Source of the DNA: Williamsia maris
Lineage (GTDB): Bacteria; Actinomycetota; Actinomycetes; Mycobacteriales; Mycobacteriaceae
Direction of reading: 5' to 3'
Assembly (NCBI RefSeq): GCF_024171815.1
Contig: NZ_JAMTCJ010000004.1
Span: 434,001 to 498,000 of the forward strand
Length of the DNA stretch: 64,000 nucleotides
The notes below the pieces were generated by a model. That model saw nothing but the letters and a program-made list of their open reading frames with translations, was not told where the DNA came from and made no database searches. Below, piece after piece: positions 53,203 to 64,000 of this stretch (the stretch's first letter is position 1; every line of letters begins with the position of its first letter). The position numbers were made by a program, and so were the translations under genes.

Positions 53203-54186
53203 ATGAAGGCAATCCACGTCACCGCCCACGGCGGACCCGAAGTCCTGCGCAGCGTCGACGTCGACGATCCGACCCCGGGACCCGGTCAGTTGGCCGTACG
53301 GGTGGGCGCAGTCGGGATCAACTTCATCGACACCTACCTGCGATCGGGGCTCTATCCGTCGCAGACGCCGTATGTCCCGGGCTCGGAGGGCGCGGGCACC
53401 GTCGTCGCGGTCGGCGAGGGTGTCGACGAGAGCCGGGTCGGATCGCGCGTCGCGTGGTCGGACGCGCCGGGCAGCTACGCCGAGATCGCGCTGGTCACCG
53501 CCGCGCGCGCGGTGCCGGTACCGGACGGGGTCAGTGACCCGGTCGCCGCCAGCGCCCTCCTGCAGGGACTGACCGCGCACTATCTCCTCGACGGCAGCGC
53601 GCATCCGCAGGGACCCACCGCGGACACGCCCGGCGACACGATCCTGGTGCACGCGGGTGCCGGCGGTGTCGGGCTCGTGCTGACCCAGATGGCGGCGGCC
53701 CGCGGGATCCGGGTGATCACGACGGTGTCCACCGACGCCAAGGAAGAACTCTCGCGTACCGCGGGGGCGTCGGAGGTGCTGCGCTACGGCGACCACGTCG
53801 CGGACACGGTCCGCGAACTCACCGACGGCGCGGGCGTCGCGGTGGTCTACGACGGCGTCGGGGCCGACACCTTCGAACAGAGTCTGCGCAGCACCCGCGT
53901 GCGCGGAACGGTCGTGCTCTTCGGTGCCGCCAGCGGCCCGGTACCGCCGTTCGACCTGCAGCGACTCAACGGACTCGGCTCACTGAGCGTGACCCGCCCG
54001 ACGCTGGCGAACTTCGTGTCCGATCCGGACGAGTTCGCCTGGCGCAGCGGCGAGGTGATGTCGGCGGTGGCACAGGGACGGGTCGACGTCCGGGTGGGCA
54101 ACAGCTATGCGTTGGCCGACGCCGAGCAGGCGCACCGCGATCTCGAGGCTCGCGCGACGACGGGATCGGTCGTGCTCATCCCCTGA
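53203..54186 (+). CDS. qor: Quinone oxidoreductase (zinc-independent MDR family)
   Basis: A 327-residue NADPH:quinone reductase, counterpart of Rv1454c. MKAIHVTAHGGPEVL start, YVPGSEGAGTVVAVGEGV, nucleotide loop HAGAGGVGLVLTQMA, VYDGVGADTFEQSL and a C-terminal dimer strand. No structural zinc cysteines, as in QOR proteins. It reduces quinones or enals in detoxification. The ATG has GGTGG close upstream and a TAGAAC box 7 nt before it. Ends 19 bp before the convergent ctaB stop. Confidence 0.93.
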   Translation: MKAIHVTAHGGPEVLRSVDVDDPTPGPGQLAVRVGAVGINFIDTYLRSGLYPSQTPYVPGSEGAGTVVAVGEGVDESRVGSRVAWSDAPGSYAEIALVTAARAVPVPDGVSDPVAASALLQGLTAHYLLDGSAHPQGPTADTPGDTILVHAGAGGVGLVLTQMAAARGIRVITTVSTDAKEELSRTAGASEVLRYGDHVADTVRELTDGAGVAVVYDGVGADTFEQSLRSTRVRGTVVLFGAASGPVPPFDLQRLNGLGSLSVTRPTLANFVSDPDEFAWRSGEVMSAVAQGRVDVRVGNSYALADAEQAHRDLEARATTGSVVLIP

Positions 54187-54205
54187 TCGCGCCCGACGCG
54201 GGAGA

Positions 54206-55192
54206 TCAGAAGTACGAGGCGATCGTGGGCAGGTGCACCACGGAGTCGATCGCGAGGCCGCAGAACACGATGGCCAGGTACTCGTTGGACTGCAGGAACA
54301 CCTTGAGCGGGGTGATGGGCTCGCCACGGCGGGTGGCGGCGAGCAGCTTGTGCACCGCCCGTAGAAACCAGGCACCGGCGCCGATCGCGACGACGGCGTA
54401 GATGGGTCCGGTGGCCCACACCAGGACGAGCGTCGCGGCGACGGTGGCCCAGGTGTAATAAACCATCTGCCGGGCGACGTGCAGCTCGGTGGCGATCACC
54501 GGCAGCATCGGCACGCCCGCGGCCCGGTAGTCCTCCTTGTAGCGCATCGCCAGCGCCCAGGTGTGCGGCGGCGTCCAGAAGAAGATGACCAGGAACAGCA
54601 CAACCGGCTGCCAACTGATCGATCCGGTGACCGCGGCCCAGCCGACCAGGGTCGGCATGCATCCCGCGGCCCCGCCCCAGACGACGTTCTGCCAGGTCCG
54701 GCGCTTGAGGACCATCGTGTAGACGAACACGTAGAACGCGATGGTGGCCATCACGAGCAGGGCGCTGAGCAGGTTGGCGAAGCTCCACAGCACCGCGAAG
54801 GAGGCGGCGCCGAGGACGAGTCCGAAGATCAGTGCGTTCAGGCGCGACACCGCATGACGGGCCAGCGGGCGCCGCTCGGTGCGCTTCATCTTCTGGTCGA
54901 TGTCGTGGTCGATGACCATGTTGAGCGTGTTGGCGCTCGCCGCACCGAGCCATCCGCCGACCAGGGTGATCGCGATCAGACCGATGTCGACCGATCCGCG
55001 ATCGGCCAGCAGCATCACCGGCACGGTGGCGACGAGCAGCAGCTCGATGACGCGCGGCTTGGTCAGCGCGATGTAGGCGAGGAGCGTGGTCCGCAGGCGG
55101 CTCGCACCGGACGTTCCCGGCGTCTCGTCGGGGGAACGGACGGGGCGGGTGGTGGCGGCTCCGTGTCCTCCACCGCTGTGCCCGATCTCCAC
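54206..55192 (-). CDS. ctaB: Protohaem IX farnesyltransferase (haem O synthase)
   Basis: A 328-residue UbiA-type prenyltransferase attaching farnesyl diphosphate to haem B to make haem O. First Asp motif [18 protein letters not shown], second region [15 protein letters not shown]; nine spans. The N-terminal 30 residues are a Gly/His/Thr-rich cytosolic stretch. The GTG has CAGGAG 6 nt upstream; the longer frame was rejected. Divergent from tkt, and partner of ctaA. Confidence 0.94.
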   Translation of the reverse strand: MEIGHSGGGHGAATTRPVRSPDETPGTSGASRLRTTLLAYIALTKPRVIELLLVATVPVMLLADRGSVDIGLIAITLVGGWLGAASANTLNMVIDHDIDQKMKRTERRPLARHAVSRLNALIFGLVLGAASFAVLWSFANLLSALLVMATIAFYVFVYTMVLKRRTWQNVVWGGAAGCMPTLVGWAAVTGSISWQPVVLFLVIFFWTPPHTWALAMRYKEDYRAAGVPMLPVIATELHVARQMVYYTWATVAATLVLVWATGPIYAVVAIGAGAWFLRAVHKLLAATRRGEPITPLKVFLQSNEYLAIVFCGLAIDSVVHLPTIASYF

Positions 55193-55586
55193 GTGCTCTC
55201 CTGATTCCGCTGCACTCGTCGTGTCGTGTCGTCGCGTGCCGTATCCCGTGGCGCTGAGCGGGATACGGGTGGGCGGTGGTCGCGAGGTGACACCTCGTCG
55301 AGACCGTCGTCGAGAACGCCGACATCTACTACAGGGCATGGTAGACGGCGGGACCTGCCGATCGACAATTGGACGTCTCACGCGCCGGGAGAGAACTGCG
55401 CGTATCGGATGATTTACCGATGCGCCCCGGCACCGGGTGGGCCGACTAGGGTTGGGGCCAGGAGTCGGAAGATGCGAGCTGCCGGCGATCGGGTCGAACC
55501 GTCACGATCGGCACCGGGCGCGCACCGTCGGGACACCGACCGACTCTTCCCCGCTCGATGCGACCGACACAGGAGAATTCCCCATC
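55193..55586. other. 394-bp divergent region between ctaB and tkt
   Basis: Contains the ctaB ribosome site, a possible -10 TAGGGT (55447-55452) pointing towards tkt, the inverted repeat ATCGG-N8-CCGAT (55404-55421), and an AGGAGA ribosome site before tkt. The tkt leader would be about 130 nt. Frames crossing it are not convincing as genes. Confidence 0.5.
55404..55421. promoter_or_regulatory. Inverted repeat ATCGG-N8-CCGAT upstream of tkt
   Basis: A perfect 5-8-5 inverted repeat about 25 bp before a possible -10 box of the pentose phosphate operon; a candidate operator. Confidence 0.3.
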
Positions 55587-57686
<2,100 letters not shown>

Positions 57687-57691
57687 CCACC

Positions 57692-58813
57692 ATGGCCCAG
57701 AACGCACATCTGCACGAACTCTCCGAGGCCGGGGTATCGGTCTGGCTCGACGATCTCTCGCGTGAGCGGATCTCCTCGGGCAACCTCGCCGAGCTGATCG
57801 AGACGAAGTCGGTGGTCGGCGTGACCACCAACCCGTCGATCTTCCAGGCCGCACTGTCCGCCGGTGACAGCTACGACCTGCAGGTCCGTGAACTCGCCGC
57901 CCAGGGCGCCGACGTCGACGCCACCATCCGCACGGTGACCACCGACGACGTCCGCAACGCGTGCGACATCTTCACCCCGGTCTACGAGGCCAGCAACGGC
58001 GTCGACGGACGGGTGTCGATCGAGGTCGACCCGCGCCTGGCCCACGACGCGGACAAGACCGCCGCGCAGGCGATCGAGCTGTGGAAGATCGTCGACCGTC
58101 CGAACCTGCTCATCAAGATCCCCGCGACCGAGGAGGGTCTGCCCGCCATCGCCAAGACCCTGGCCGAGGGCATCAGCGTCAACGTGACCCTGATCTTCTC
58201 GGTCGAGCGCTATCGACTGGTGATGGGCGCCTACCTCGACGGCATCGAGGCGGCCAAGGCCGCGGGCCACGACGTCTCGAAGATCCACTCGGTGGCGTCG
58301 TTCTTCGTCTCCCGTGTCGACACCGAGATCGACTCGCGGCTCGACGCCATCGGTACCCCCGACGCGACCGCGTTGAAGGGCAAGGCTGCCTTGGCCAACG
58401 CTCGCCTGGCCTACGTCGCCTACCAGCAGGTCTTCGAGGTCGAGTCGCGTTTCCAGGCCCTGGTGTCCGACGGCGCCCGTCCGCAGCGTCCGCTGTGGGC
58501 CTCGACCGGGGTGAAGAACCCCGACTACTCCGACACGCTGTACGTCTCGGATCTGGTGGCGCCGAACACGGTGAACACCATGCCGGAGAAGACGATGGAC
58601 GCCTTCGCCGATCACGGCGCGGTCGACACCGGGTCGCTGGTCGGTCGCGGACCCGAGTCCGAAGAGGTCTTCACGGCGTTGTCCGACATCGGCATCGACC
58701 TCGACGACGTGTTCCTCACCCTCGAGAACGAGGGTGTCGACAAGTTCGAGAAGTCGTGGGGTGAGCTGCTCGACGCGACGCAGAAGCAGCTCGACTCGGC
58801 GTCCAAGGGCTGA
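57692..58813 (+). CDS. tal: Transaldolase
   Basis: A 373-residue class-I aldolase-type transaldolase exchanging dihydroxyacetone units. Seen: [25 protein letters not shown] and the Schiff-base lysine block [12 protein letters not shown], then [12 protein letters not shown]. Long form typical of actinobacteria. AAGGGA lies 9 nt before the ATG, 5 bp after tkt. Confidence 0.96.
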   Translation: MAQNAHLHELSEAGVSVWLDDLSRERISSGNLAELIETKSVVGVTTNPSIFQAALSAGDSYDLQVRELAAQGADVDATIRTVTTDDVRNACDIFTPVYEASNGVDGRVSIEVDPRLAHDADKTAAQAIELWKIVDRPNLLIKIPATEEGLPAIAKTLAEGISVNVTLIFSVERYRLVMGAYLDGIEAAKAAGHDVSKIHSVASFFVSRVDTEIDSRLDAIGTPDATALKGKAALANARLAYVAYQQVFEVESRFQALVSDGARPQRPLWASTGVKNPDYSDTLYVSDLVAPNTVNTMPEKTMDAFADHGAVDTGSLVGRGPESEEVFTALSDIGIDLDDVFLTLENEGVDKFEKSWGELLDATQKQLDSASKG

Positions 58814-58818
58814 GGCGC

Positions 58819-60381
58819 GTGACGGCCGCCGCCGACACGACGTGGATCAACCCGCTCCGGGACAGCCGCGACAAGCGGCTGCCCCGGATCGCGGGCCCGT
58901 GCAGCCTGGTGATCTTCGGTGTCACCGGTGACCTGGCCAAGCGCAAGCTGATGCCGGCGGTGTACGACCTCGCCAACCGTGGTCTGCTGCCGCCCAGCTT
59001 CGCGCTGGTCGGGTTCGCCCGTCGCGACTGGGACGACCAGGACTTCGGTCAGGTCGTCCACGACGCGGTGCGTGAGCACTCCCGGACCCCGTTCCGCGAG
59101 GACGTGTGGGAGCGGTTGGCCGAGGGGTTCCGCTTCGTGCAGGGCGCGTTCGACGACGACGACGCGTTCGACCAGTTGCGCACCACGCTGGCCGAACTCG
59201 ACGCCGAGCGCGGCACCGACGGCAATCACGCGTTCTACCTGTCGATCCCGCCGGGGGCGTTCCCGACCGTCTGCGAGCAGTTGCAGCGGTCCGGGCTCGC
59301 GGTCCCCGGCGGAGACGACGGGGGCCTGCCCGCGGAGCGGTGGCGCCGGGTGGTCATCGAGAAGCCGTTCGGTCACGACCTGGCCAGCGCGAAGGAACTC
59401 AACGCCGTGGTCAACGGCGTGTTCCCGGAGGACTCGGTGTTCCGCATCGACCATTACCTGGGCAAGGAGACCGTCCAGAACATCCTCGCCCTGCGGTTCG
59501 CGAACCAACTGTTCGATCCGCTGTGGAGTTCGCACTACGTCGACCACGTCCAGATCACCATGGCCGAGGACATCGGACTCGGCGGTCGGGCGGGGTACTA
59601 CGACGGCATCGGTGCGGCGCGCGACGTCATCCAGAACCACCTGCTGCAGCTGCTCGCCCTGGTGGCCATGGAGGAGCCGGTCTCCTTCGAGCCCCGGGAG
59701 CTGCAGGCGGAGAAGATCAAGGTCCTCTCGGCGACGCGCAACATCCTGCCGTTGGACCTCAACACCGCCCGCGGCCAGTACGGCCCCGGGTGGCAGGGCA
59801 GTCACCCGGTTCCCGGTCTGGTCGACGAGGAGGGGTTCTCCGCGGACTCGACGACCGAGACGTTCGCCGCGATCGCGGTGGAGGTCGACAGTCGCCGGTG
59901 GGCCGGTGTGCCGTTCTATCTGCGTACCGGGAAACGCCTGGGGCGGCGCGTCACCGAGATCGCCCTGGTGTTCAAGAAGGCACCGCATCTGCCGTTCGAC
60001 AAGACGATGACCGAGGAACTGGGCGAGAACGCCCTGGTGATCCGGGTCCAGCCGGACGAGGGCATCACGCTGCGATTCGGTTCGAAGGTGCCCGGCTCGA
60101 GCATGCAGGTCCGCGACGTCAACATGGACTTCAGCTACGGCCAGGCCTTCACCGAGTCGTCGCCCGAGGCCTACGAACGTCTCATCCTCGACGTGCTGCT
60201 CGGCGAACCGTCGCTGTTCCCGGTCAACGCCGAGGTCGAATTGTCCTGGCGCATCCTCGATCCCGTGCTGCGGGCGTGGGCCGCAGAAGGCAGGCCGGAC
60301 ACCTACGAATCCGGGATGTGGGGACCGCGGTCGGCCGAGGACATGATGACCCGCGTCGGGCGGGCGTGGCGCCGTCCGTGA
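58819..60381 (+). CDS. zwf: Glucose-6-phosphate 1-dehydrogenase
   Basis: A 520-residue NADP-dependent enzyme opening the oxidative pentose phosphate pathway. NADP loop LVIFGVTGDLAKRKLMP, active-site FRIDHYLGKETVQNI (His-Asp), VIEKPFGHDLASA. GTG start 5 bp after tal; no strong ribosome site, so coupling with tal is likely. Activity probably needs the OpcA protein encoded next. Confidence 0.97.
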   Translation: MTAAADTTWINPLRDSRDKRLPRIAGPCSLVIFGVTGDLAKRKLMPAVYDLANRGLLPPSFALVGFARRDWDDQDFGQVVHDAVREHSRTPFREDVWERLAEGFRFVQGAFDDDDAFDQLRTTLAELDAERGTDGNHAFYLSIPPGAFPTVCEQLQRSGLAVPGGDDGGLPAERWRRVVIEKPFGHDLASAKELNAVVNGVFPEDSVFRIDHYLGKETVQNILALRFANQLFDPLWSSHYVDHVQITMAEDIGLGGRAGYYDGIGAARDVIQNHLLQLLALVAMEEPVSFEPRELQAEKIKVLSATRNILPLDLNTARGQYGPGWQGSHPVPGLVDEEGFSADSTTETFAAIAVEVDSRRWAGVPFYLRTGKRLGRRVTEIALVFKKAPHLPFDKTMTEELGENALVIRVQPDEGITLRFGSKVPGSSMQVRDVNMDFSYGQAFTESSPEAYERLILDVLLGEPSLFPVNAEVELSWRILDPVLRAWAAEGRPDTYESGMWGPRSAEDMMTRVGRAWRRP

Positions 60382-60429
60382 ACGGACGCCGACCGTGACC
60401 CCTGCTCCCCCAGCGAAGGAACGTCTCCG

Positions 60430-61353
60430 ATGATCTTGGATCTGCCCGCCACGACGACCGAGAAGGTCAGCAAGAAGCTCGTCAAGATGCGCGAGTCGGG
60501 CGGTGCGGTGACCCTCGGTCGGGTGCTGACCCTGGTGGTCTGCGCCGACGAGGGCGAACCCACCGAGGGCGCGATCGAGGCGGCCAACGAGGCCAGCCGT
60601 GAGCACCCCTGTCGCGTGATCGTGGTGTCGCTGGGCAACAGCGCGGCGGCGTCCCGACTCGACGCGCAGATCCGGGTGGGCGGCGACGCCGGCGCATCCG
60701 AGGTCGTGGTGCTGCGGCTGTACGGCGAGCTCGCCGGCCACGCCGAGAGCGTCGTGGTCCCCTTCCTGCTGCCCGACACCCCGGTGGTGACCTGGTGGCC
60801 CGGCGAGGCTCCGGAGAACCCGGCGCTGGATCCGGTCGGTCGTCTGGGCACCCGTCGCATCACCGACTCGACGAGGGCCGCCGCTCCCGACGAGGCGCTC
60901 GCGCACCGGCTGGCCACCTACGCACCCGGCGACTCCGACCTCGCCTGGGCGCAGATCACCTACTGGCGCGCGATCCTGACCGCCGCGCTCGATCGTCCCC
61001 CGTTCGAGCCCGTCGACCGGGTCGTCGTGACCGGACCGGGTCGGTCGCCGTCGATCGACCTGCTGGCCGGCTGGCTCCAGGCTCAGCTCGGGGTACCGAC
61101 CGAACGCCATGCCGGCAGTTTCGAGGTCCGCCTCGAGCGCACCACCGGCCCGCTCGTACTCGCCGTCGACCAGAACAACAATGCGGTGCTCAGCAACCCC
61201 GGCAAGCCCGACGGCAAGGTCGCGATGAGCGCCCGGGGCGTGCGTGACTGCATCGCCGAGGAGCTTCGGCGCCTCGATCCCGACGAGATCTACCACCTCG
61301 CCCTGCAGGGGGCATCGCGCATCACCCGACCGACCGCGGAGGCATCGCTGTGA
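60430..61353 (+). CDS. opcA: Glucose-6-phosphate dehydrogenase assembly protein OpcA
   Basis: A 307-residue OpcA, the partner that activates G6PDH in actinobacteria and cyanobacteria. MILDLPATTTEKVSKKLVKM start; NEASREHPCRVIVVS, VVPFLLPDTPVVTWWPG and the C-terminal RRLDPDEIYHLALQGA. A 48-bp gap after zwf carries AAGGA 8 nt before the ATG. The stop overlaps pgl by 4 bp. Confidence 0.95.
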   Translation: MILDLPATTTEKVSKKLVKMRESGGAVTLGRVLTLVVCADEGEPTEGAIEAANEASREHPCRVIVVSLGNSAAASRLDAQIRVGGDAGASEVVVLRLYGELAGHAESVVVPFLLPDTPVVTWWPGEAPENPALDPVGRLGTRRITDSTRAAAPDEALAHRLATYAPGDSDLAWAQITYWRAILTAALDRPPFEPVDRVVVTGPGRSPSIDLLAGWLQAQLGVPTERHAGSFEVRLERTTGPLVLAVDQNNNAVLSNPGKPDGKVAMSARGVRDCIAEELRRLDPDEIYHLALQGASRITRPTAEASL

Positions 61354-62093
61354 GCACACCGGAACCCGAGGTCGTCGTCGCGGCCGATCCCGCCGAGTTG
61401 GTCGCGCAGGCCGGCCGACGCCTCGTCGACGTCGTCGTCGCGGCGCAGGGCGACCGCGGCTCGGCCTCGATCGTCCTGACCGGGGGCAGCAACGGGATCG
61501 CGATCCTCGAATGGCTTCGTGAGAACTCGCAGGGCGTCGACTGGCGAGCGGTCGACGTGTACTTCGGCGACGACCGTTTCGTCCCGCGCGACGACGACGA
61601 GCGCAACCACGGCCAGGCGGCGCGCGCACTGCTCGACCACGTCGACGTCGACCCCGCCCGCGTGTTCGTCATGGAGCCGTCCGACGGCCGTTTCGGCGAT
61701 GACATCGATGCCGCCGCAGCCGATTACGCCCGGATCCTGCGAGAGCACGGAGACGGCGCGGACAGCCCGGTCTTCGACGTGCACCTGCTGGGGATGGGCG
61801 GCGAGGGCCACATCAACTCGCTCTTCCCGCACACCGACGCACGAGCCGAGCAGTCCGCGGCCGTCGTGGCCGTCACCGACTCCCCCAAACCCCCGCCGCG
61901 GCGCATCACCCTGACCCTGCCCGCGGTCAACCGCGCCGCACAGGTGTGGTTCCTGGTCGCCGGTGAGGACAAGGCCGATGCCGTGTCCGCCGGGGTCACC
62001 GGCGGGGACCCGGTCGAATGGCCGTGTGCGGGTGCACACGGGTCGGCGGCGACGGTCTGGTTCGTCGATCGTGGGGCTGCCGGCGCGTTGTGA
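61350..62093 (+). CDS. pgl: 6-phosphogluconolactonase
   Basis: A 247-residue DevB-type lactonase, second step of the oxidative pentose phosphate branch. SIVLTGGSNGIAILEWL, VYFGDDRFVPRDDDERN, HLLGMGGEGHINSLFP. The GTG overlaps the opcA stop (GTGA). Last gene of the operon; no clear terminator follows. Confidence 0.95.
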   Translation: MSTPEPEVVVAADPAELVAQAGRRLVDVVVAAQGDRGSASIVLTGGSNGIAILEWLRENSQGVDWRAVDVYFGDDRFVPRDDDERNHGQAARALLDHVDVDPARVFVMEPSDGRFGDDIDAAAADYARILREHGDGADSPVFDVHLLGMGGEGHINSLFPHTDARAEQSAAVVAVTDSPKPPPRRITLTLPAVNRAAQVWFLVAGEDKADAVSAGVTGGDPVEWPCAGAHGSAATVWFVDRGAAGAL

Positions 62094-62144
62094 CGCCCGG
62101 ATCGGGTCACGCGATGTGACACCGCATCTCAATTATTCGACCGT

Positions 62145-62162
62145 CCTGTGAACTGTCACAGG
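62145..62162. promoter_or_regulatory. Inverted repeat CCTGTGA-N4-TCACAGG before the TetR gene
   Basis: A perfect 7-4-7 inverted repeat just upstream of a possible -10 TAGTGT (62169-62174). It is a good candidate for a TetR autoregulatory operator; a weak terminator of the pgl operon is the alternative. Confidence 0.45.
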
Positions 62163-62350
62163 TCCCGGTAGTGTGTGCCGTGGGTCAACAAGTCCGACGT
62201 CGGGTGGTCGGACCGGGTCATCGCAGCACCGTCGAGACGCCGCAGGGGCGCTTGTCGTAACCACCGGCTCCACTCATGAGGATTGCGGATGATCGTCCAT
62301 ACCCATTCACTGCACCCCGTCCCGATCGGTGGCATCACCGGCGTCGCGAC

Positions 62351-62956
62351 ATGACCGCGTCCGAGGCGTTCGCCGTACCGCAGGAGCAGTCCGAGCCGGC
62401 CAGGCGCACCGGTCGGTTGTCCGTCGACGACTGGGTGCGCGCCGCGTTGGACCTGCTCGTCCGGGACGGCGTGGCCGCGGTCCGCATCACGCGGCTGTGC
62501 GAGGAACTGCACGTCACCAAGGGCAGCTTCTACTGGCATTTCACCGACATCAACGGGTTGATGGAAGCGGTGGCCGACCACTGGTGCGACACCCAGAACA
62601 CGTCGATGGGAGCTCTCGTCGACCTCGGGTCGATGGCGCCACGCGACCGACTCGAGACGATGACGGCGGCGCTCGTCGGCGATCGCTCCTGGGCGGTCGA
62701 GAACGCGATCCGCGAGTGGGCCCGCAGCAACGTGATCGTGGCCGACACCGTGCGCCGACTCGACCGGTTGGTGTTCTCCGTCGTGCAGGAGGCCCTGCTG
62801 GAGCTGGGGTTCGACCACGCCGAGGCGCGCCTGCGTGCCGGCGCCCTCGTCTACGCGGGCATCGGTTTCCTGCACGCACGAGACAGCCTCGACACGCCCA
62901 CCGCGGACGAGATCCGGTCGATCTTCTGGGTCATCACCGCGCGCCCGGACGCCTGA
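62351..62956 (+). CDS. TetR-family transcriptional regulator
   Basis: A 201-residue TetR regulator. HTH region: LSVDDWVRAALDLLVRDGVA then LHVTKGSFYWHFTDINGLM. The C-terminal domain is helical with one Cys. The ATG used excludes an Arg-rich 25-residue extension; an upstream ATG is possible and would leave about 180 nt after the inverted repeat. Convergent with ppc. Targets and ligand unknown. Confidence 0.82.
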   Translation: MTASEAFAVPQEQSEPARRTGRLSVDDWVRAALDLLVRDGVAAVRITRLCEELHVTKGSFYWHFTDINGLMEAVADHWCDTQNTSMGALVDLGSMAPRDRLETMTAALVGDRSWAVENAIREWARSNVIVADTVRRLDRLVFSVVQEALLELGFDHAEARLRAGALVYAGIGFLHARDSLDTPTADEIRSIFWVITARPDA

Positions 62957-62980
62957 TCACCCGCGCCCTGATCACCCGCG

Positions 62981-64000
62981 CTAGCCGCTGTTGCGCAGCG
63001 CGGTGGCCAGTCCGTTCATCGTCAGCTGGATACCACGTCGCACCTGCGGGGAGTCGTCGCCGGCACGGAATCGCTTCAGCAGTTCGAGTTGCAGCAGGTT
63101 CAGCGGCTCGAGGTACGGGAACCGGTTGAACACCGATCGGGCCAGCGACGCGTTGTCGGCGAGCAGATCGGTGCTCTCGGTGATGTCGAAGTACATCTGC
63201 ACGGTGCGCTTGTGCTCGGCGGTGATCATCCCGAACACCCGCTCGCGCAACGACTCGTCGGCGACCAGGCGCGAGTACCGCTCGGCCAGCCCGAGGTCCG
63301 ACTTGGCCATCACCTGGGCCATGTTCGACATCACGGTCCGGAAGAACGGCCAGCTGCGGTAGTACCCGCGCAGGGTCTCGAGCCGCTCCGGATCTCCGTC
63401 GATCCACTGCTCGAACGCCGACCCGGTGCCGTACCAACCCGGCAACATCACGCGGGACTGTGTCCAGGAGAGCACCCACGGGATGGCACGGAGGTCGGAG
63501 ATCTTCTCGGTCTGCTTGCGCGACGCCGGACGGCTGCCGATGTTGAGGGCACCGATCTCCGACAGCGGCGTGGACGAGGTGAAGTACTCGACGAATCCGG
63601 GGGTGTCGTGGACCAGCGCGCTGTAGGCGCCGCGGGCCAGCGCGGCGAGCTCGTCGAGCACCACGTACGCGGCCTCGGCCTCGTCCCCGAGACCCTCGGT
63701 GTCGAGCAGGGTCGACTCGATGGTCGCCGCCAGCAGTGTCTCGAGGTTGCGTCGGGCCAGCACCGGTTCGGCGTACTTGGCCGCGATGACCTCACCCTGC
63801 TCGGTGATACGCAACGATCCCTGTACCGCCCCCGGGGGCTGGGCCAGGATCGCGTCGTAAGACGGTCCGCCACCGCGTCCGACCGTTCCGCCGCGACCGT
63901 GGAACAGTCGCAGACGGATCCCGGCCTTCTGCGACGCCTCGACGAGGTCGAGTTCGGCTCGGTAGAGAGCCCAGTTCGCGGCCAGGTACCCGCCGTCCTT
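62981..64000 (-). CDS. ppc: Phosphoenolpyruvate carboxylase, 3' part only
   Basis: The last 339 codons of PEP carboxylase, which makes oxaloacetate from PEP and bicarbonate to refill the TCA cycle; the N-terminal about 600 residues are outside the window. The catalytic mobile loop [20 protein letters not shown] is present, then [55 protein letters not shown] and the C terminus ATALRNSG, equivalent to the usual QNTG-type end. Convergent with the TetR gene; the 24-bp gap holds part of a tandem CTGATCACCCGCGC repeat. Confidence 0.96.
   Translation of the reverse strand, partial: KDGGYLAANWALYRAELDLVEASQKAGIRLRLFHGRGGTVGRGGGPSYDAILAQPPGAVQGSLRITEQGEVIAAKYAEPVLARRNLETLLAATIESTLLDTEGLGDEAEAAYVVLDELAALARGAYSALVHDTPGFVEYFTSSTPLSEIGALNIGSRPASRKQTEKISDLRAIPWVLSWTQSRVMLPGWYGTGSAFEQWIDGDPERLETLRGYYRSWPFFRTVMSNMAQVMAKSDLGLAERYSRLVADESLRERVFGMITAEHKRTVQMYFDITESTDLLADNASLARSVFNRFPYLEPLNLLQLELLKRFRAGDDSPQVRRGIQLTMNGLATALRNSG

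Noticed and set aside
58612-61629. 1005-codon minus-strand frame opposite zwf and opcA
   Set aside because: Antisense shadow of recognised pentose phosphate genes with Arg/Pro/Gly bias and no family features.
62957-62990. Tandem repeat of CTGATCACCCGCGC between the TetR gene and ppc
   Set aside because: Only two copies, ending in coding DNA; too short to call a repeat element or terminator.

Overview
The window is GC-rich, densely coded DNA from a mycolic-acid-containing actinobacterium (order Mycobacteriales). A Gordonia-like genus is my best guess; the order is much more certain than the genus. The basis is gene order: from about 10.1 kb to the right end the genes follow, mostly inverted, the Mycobacterium tuberculosis Rv1496-to-Rv1445c segment (meaB, mutB, mutA, TVP38 protein, SPFH/NfeD pair, ferrochelatase, inhA, fabG1, MoxR operon, ripA, acn, suf operon, mptB, ABC transporter, ctaA, qor, ctaB, tkt-tal-zwf-opcA-pgl). 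No rRNA, tRNA, CRISPR array or insertion sequence was seen.

The left 10 kb is the accessory and most interesting part. Nine tightly packed minus-strand genes form a Nit1C-type 'nitrogen-starvation' cluster: a nitrilase-superfamily enzyme, an MSMEG_0570-like small protein, an MSMEG_0569-like flavoprotein, an AMP-forming ligase, an MSMEG_0572/Sll0783-like protein, an MSMEG_0568-like radical SAM enzyme, a GNAT/AIR-synthase fusion (MSMEG_0567-like), a second nitrilase-fold protein and an MSMEG_0565-like glycosyltransferase. The second nitrilase homologue has lost the catalytic Cys (Asp146) and Glu (Asp43), so it looks like a pseudoenzyme partner of the first, which keeps E41-K120-C152. A GlnR-box match (GTAAC-N6-GAAAC) lies in the promoter region. 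A 5'-truncated nucleoside hydrolase converges on the cluster.

Middle region: 10.2-15.4 kb holds the methylmalonyl-CoA mutase genes. 15.6-18.2 kb holds a TVP38 membrane protein, a SatD/DUF3307-type pair and a secreted chorismate mutase. 18.2-30.4 kb is the envelope and lipid block (SPFH/NfeD, DUF3097, ferrochelatase, InhA, FabG, VWA/DUF58/MoxR, RipA, membrane protein). 30.4-34.2 kb carries aconitase, its TetR regulator AcnR, and a perfect 16-bp palindrome in the acn promoter that fits the AcnR site. 34.3-41.2 kb holds an acyl-CoA ligase, an ABC-F ATPase, two SDRs, a lycopene cyclase, a MarR regulator with an elaborate nested operator, and a DUF1992 protein.

Right region: 41.3-47.8 kb is a seven-gene suf operon (sufR-B-D-C-S-U-T) for Fe-S cluster assembly. 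Divergent from it are mptB (lipomannan mannosyltransferase), an ABC-2 exporter and the haem A synthase gene. qor and haem O synthase ctaB follow, then the pentose phosphate operon tkt-tal-zwf-opcA-pgl, a TetR regulator, and the 3' part of ppc running off the window. Several genes appear to be leaderless, with a TANNNT box 7-8 nt before a GTG or ATG.
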